This document shows, piece by piece, positions 6,989 to 9,081 of a stretch of DNA of 9,081 nucleotides (the first letter of the stretch is position 1; the number at the start of each line of letters is the position of its first letter). Location of the stretch: positions 19,922-29,002 of the forward strand of contig NZ_DQDX01000194.1 of NCBI RefSeq assembly GCF_003525665.1. The letters are read 5' to 3'. The notes beneath the pieces were generated by a model. That model ran no database searches. It was not told the DNA's origin and saw only the letters and a program-made list of their open reading frames with translations. The translations under genes and the position numbers were made by a program. This DNA is from Flavobacterium sp. (GTDB lineage Bacteria > Bacteroidota > Bacteroidia > Flavobacteriales > Flavobacteriaceae).

Positions 6989-8245
6989 TTACATTCCGCT
7001 TCTAATTGCCTCAACAGGATCTAATTTTGAAGCTGAAATTGCAGGTAAAATCCCAGCAATTAATCCGATGATTATGGCTAGAGAAGTTCCTAAAACTACG
7101 TTTCCAATTCCGAGGACAAATTCAAAATCTAAAGCGCTAGTTAAGACTATGGAAATTAACCAAACCAATAACAATCCTATAAATCCGCCAATTACGCAAA
7201 GAATTACTGCTTCAAATAAGAACTGAAAAAGAATAAATCTATTTTTTGCTCCAAGCGATTTTTGAATTCCAATTAAATTCGTTCGTTCTTTTACAGAAAC
7301 AAACATAATATTGGCTATACCAAAACCTCCAACTAGAAGTGAAAATCCGGCAATAACCCAACCCATAATATTCATTTGAGTAATAATTGCATCAATTTGA
7401 TCGGTAGCACCTTTTAAGACATTCACGAAAAAGTTGTCGATTTCTCCAGCTTTCAATCCTCTTTTAATTCTTAATTTTTGAGTCAATTCGCCTTTAATAT
7501 CTTCCAATTCTACATTTTCTTGTGGTCTAATGATAATAATTGGTGTAAATTGATCATTGTTGTCACCAAACATTGATCTTACTTTATTGATAGGAACGTA
7601 AACCGTATTATCTGGATTGGAACCAAAGTTAATCATACGCTCACCTACTTTTTTTAGAACACCAATAACAATAAATTTCTGACCGTAAAGTCGGACTTCT
7701 TTATCAATAGGATTTTGATTTTCGAATAAAACATCGGCTATTTCACTACCAAGAATAACACAGTTTTTTCCAGAATTAGATTCTTGTTCATTGAAAAATC
7801 TACCTTCTGCAAAATCTAATTTTTCTATTTCAATGAATTCATATGTACATGGTTTTATACTTACCGAACTAGCTACTTTATCGTCGTGTTTTACATTTTC
7901 TCTATTGGTAAAAAACTGATAACAAACAGCTTCTACTCCATCGACATTGTTTTTTATGTAATTGTATTCATCAAAATTAACATCGGGAAATTGATCTATT
8001 TTCCAATCAGGAACATCACTTGGGCCAAAACAGTATTTGAATAAAAAGATAGATTTATTGTCTAATCCGCTAATGTCTGATTTTATTTTTCTGTCTAAAG
8101 AATCGACAGCAGCCAAAACGGCAATGATAGAAAATATACCAATTGTCACACCAAGTAACGAAAGTAATGTTCTTAATTTATTGTTTCGCAAAGCGTTCAT
8201 TGCAAAACCGAAACTTTCTTTTAATAATCGGAAATAGACAAGCAT
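6989..8245 (-). CDS. MacB/FtsX-type ABC transporter permease
   Basis: Inner-membrane permease of the MacB (type VII ABC) family, 418 residues. The order of parts is typical: a cytoplasmic amphipathic start and first membrane segment (about 26-48, LLSLLGVTIGIFSIIAVLAA), a large periplasmic MacB-like domain (about 50-290), then an FtsX domain with three membrane segments (about 294-318, 338-368 and 383-404). The FtsX signature is clear: GIANIMFVSVKERTNLIGIQK (309-329) and SLGAKNRFI (330-338), plus the family C-terminus PAISASKLDPVEAIRSG (401-417). The start at 8245 gives MLVYFRLLKESFGFAMNALR, a common flavobacterial N-terminus; Met16 is the only other near option. No ATPase subunit or membrane-fusion protein gene is next to it, so its partner must be encoded elsewhere. 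Proteins of this type work in efflux, lipoprotein handling or mechanotransmission; the substrate here cannot be told. It lies 139 bases after the lipoprotein gene and 167 before the receptor gene, both on the same strand. Confidence 0.92.
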   Translation of the reverse strand: MLVYFRLLKESFGFAMNALRNNKLRTLLSLLGVTIGIFSIIAVLAAVDSLDRKIKSDISGLDNKSIFLFKYCFGPSDVPDWKIDQFPDVNFDEYNYIKNNVDGVEAVCYQFFTNRENVKHDDKVASSVSIKPCTYEFIEIEKLDFAEGRFFNEQESNSGKNCVILGSEIADVLFENQNPIDKEVRLYGQKFIVIGVLKKVGERMINFGSNPDNTVYVPINKVRSMFGDNNDQFTPIIIIRPQENVELEDIKGELTQKLRIKRGLKAGEIDNFFVNVLKGATDQIDAIITQMNIMGWVIAGFSLLVGGFGIANIMFVSVKERTNLIGIQKSLGAKNRFILFQFLFEAVILCVIGGFIGLLLVWLISIVLTSALDFEFVLGIGNVVLGTSLAIIIGLIAGILPAISASKLDPVEAIRSGM

Positions 8246-8268
8246 GTTGTTGATTTATTTTCTATGGT

Positions 8269-8276
8269 CAAATTTA
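8269..8276 (-). promoter_or_regulatory. Possible -7 promoter box for the ABC permease gene
   Basis: On the - strand TAAATTTG matches TAnnTTTG and ends 23 bases before the permease ATG, predicting a leader of about 15-18 bases. No TTG is found at the -33 spacing, and in DNA this AT-rich an 8-base match can arise by chance, so this is a weak call. It would make the permease its own transcription unit rather than part of an operon with the lipoprotein gene. Confidence 0.4.
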
Positions 8277-8384
8277 AGATATTAGTAAATAAAACTTTGA
8301 AATTGTTACAGAAATTAAAAACTATTTGTTATTTCATATTACTTTGAACGAATTTACTTCTTATTAGTAATGTTTTAATATAAG

Positions 8385-8999
8385 TTAGGAAATCCAAGTG
8401 TCAACTGTTTTCTTGATAATCCATACACCATTTTCTTTTTCTAAATAAAATAATGTTCCAAGACCACAAAGAGAACCACATACATTACCTGTTTCTAATA
8501 ATGCTTTCGTTTTATCAGCATTGTATGCAACCGCAGAAAATTGATTAAAGCCATTTGCGTTTGGAAAAGTATTATAAAATTGCATCCAATCATTGTCAGA
8601 ATCAGTGTTGAAAATATAATTCAGTTCAGCTTCTGAGACTAAAATTACTTGTATTGAAGAAATTGGAAACGCGTAATCTAAAAACAAAGGATTTATATTA
8701 TTATCAATTAAAGTAGTCACCATTTCTGGTTCAAATCCCGGATTTCCTTCAGATAATGAAGTAAGAACATAATTATTATCCGGTTCCATAAATGACATTC
8801 CAAAAGCAGTTTTTTGTTTAAGTAAAAAAGTACCTGAACCTTTAGAACTAATAACTGCTGTATAAACGGCATAATCTTCTGCAGCAATAGCACTTGGTTG
8901 GTCTAATGAAAATTGTTTTGGATCATTGTCATCGCTACAAGAAGTTAAAAATGCAAATAAGAATAAAAATACCAGAGATTTTAATGTTGCTACTTTCAT
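8385..8999 (-). CDS. Small lipoprotein of unknown function, probably surface-exposed
   Basis: Predicted lipoprotein of 204 residues. The start at 8999 is preferred because it gives a standard type II signal peptide, MKVATLKSLVFLFLFAFLTS, with lipobox LTSC and lipidated Cys21. A GTG at 9056 in the same frame would put 19 extra hydrophobic residues in front of it. Cys21 is followed by SDDND, which fits the Bacteroidetes lipoprotein export signal (Ser-Asp-Asp-x-acidic), so display on the cell surface is inferred. The mature part has an EDYAVYTAVISS segment (41-52), an acidic stretch NTDSDNDW (131-138), and a C-terminal block NADKTKALLETG, CGSLCGLG (Cys174, Cys178) and a Gly-Val-Trp then TWIS ending. 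From memory, this 'DKTKAL...CGxLCGxG...L.K.NG.W...W.S' pattern recurs in uncharacterised bacterial proteins. No enzyme motif was recognised. The two Cys could form a disulphide or bind a metal. It reads away from the window edge, with the permease gene 139 bases downstream. Confidence 0.85.
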   Translation of the reverse strand: MKVATLKSLVFLFLFAFLTSCSDDNDPKQFSLDQPSAIAAEDYAVYTAVISSKGSGTFLLKQKTAFGMSFMEPDNNYVLTSLSEGNPGFEPEMVTTLIDNNINPLFLDYAFPISSIQVILVSEAELNYIFNTDSDNDWMQFYNTFPNANGFNQFSAVAYNADKTKALLETGNVCGSLCGLGTLFYLEKENGVWIIKKTVDTWIS

Positions 9000-9005
9000 T
9001 TTTAT

Positions 9006-9040
9006 CAAATTTAAAAATAATACTTTTCGAAAGTAACAAA
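9006..9040 (-). promoter_or_regulatory. Possible promoter for the lipoprotein gene
   Basis: On the - strand TTTG (9040-9037) is followed by a 23-base spacer and TAAATTTG (9013-9006), which fits the flavobacterial consensus at the long end of the allowed spacing. Only 6 bases separate the -7 box from the ATG at 8999, so a transcript from here would have almost no leader or none. If the promoter is real it also excludes the upstream GTG start at 9056, which would lie before the transcript begins. Confidence 0.42.
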
Positions 9041-9081
9041 ATAAAATGAATATCACTGATTTTGAATAATAAACTTAACCC

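Noticed and set aside
8037..8237. 66-codon open frame on the + strand inside the permease gene
   Set aside because: Antisense shadow of the first membrane segment and the start of the periplasmic domain; no support as a gene.
8246..8384. Search for a terminator between the lipoprotein and permease genes
   Set aside because: Only a 5-bp TTACT/AGTAA stem was found, too weak to call; apart from the weak -7 box near the permease, the stretch shows nothing definite.
1..9081. Mobile elements, CRISPR arrays, tRNA or rRNA genes, phage or defence genes
   Set aside because: No transposase, integrase or toxin-like reading frame, no spaced direct repeats, and no cloverleaf-like or rRNA sequence was seen; the genes are housekeeping or envelope types with consistent composition.

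Overview
The window looks like chromosomal DNA from a member of the Flavobacteriaceae, most likely Flavobacterium or a close relative. The base composition is strongly AT-rich. Genes lack Shine-Dalgarno sequences and start behind A-rich leaders. Bacteroidetes-type -7 boxes (TAnnTTTG) sit in front of several genes. Every protein matches typical flavobacterial versions, judged from memory because no search was possible. All complete genes look intact, and there is no sign of mobile elements, CRISPR, rRNA or tRNA. No gap between genes exceeds about 170 bases.

Left half, + strand: the window opens inside a gene for a lipid-anchored Omp85 outer-membrane protein (TamL type), of which only the first few codons are missing. 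A -7 promoter box follows 14 bases after its stop. Next come fbaA (class II fructose-bisphosphate aldolase) and accD (acetyl-CoA carboxylase carboxyltransferase beta subunit). These two are separated by 50 bases that carry a short heptad repeat and are probably co-transcribed. A strong hairpin after accD serves as a terminator for both strands.

Right half, - strand: reading from right to left there is a small probably surface-exposed lipoprotein of unknown function, a MacB/FtsX-type ABC transporter permease without its ATPase, and a TonB-dependent receptor of the heme/hemoglobin-receptor type. The receptor has the best complete promoter in the window. The receptor gene converges on accD at the shared terminator. 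The gaps and separate promoter boxes suggest three transcription units rather than one operon, although read-through is possible.

The genes are mostly housekeeping and envelope functions: outer-membrane biogenesis, central carbon metabolism, fatty-acid synthesis, nutrient uptake and export. I found no undescribed multi-gene system. The points most worth a second look are the loss of all four zinc-ribbon cysteines in AccD, the surface-export signal on the small lipoprotein, the absence of the usual heme-ligand histidine region in the receptor, and the heptad repeat between fbaA and accD.
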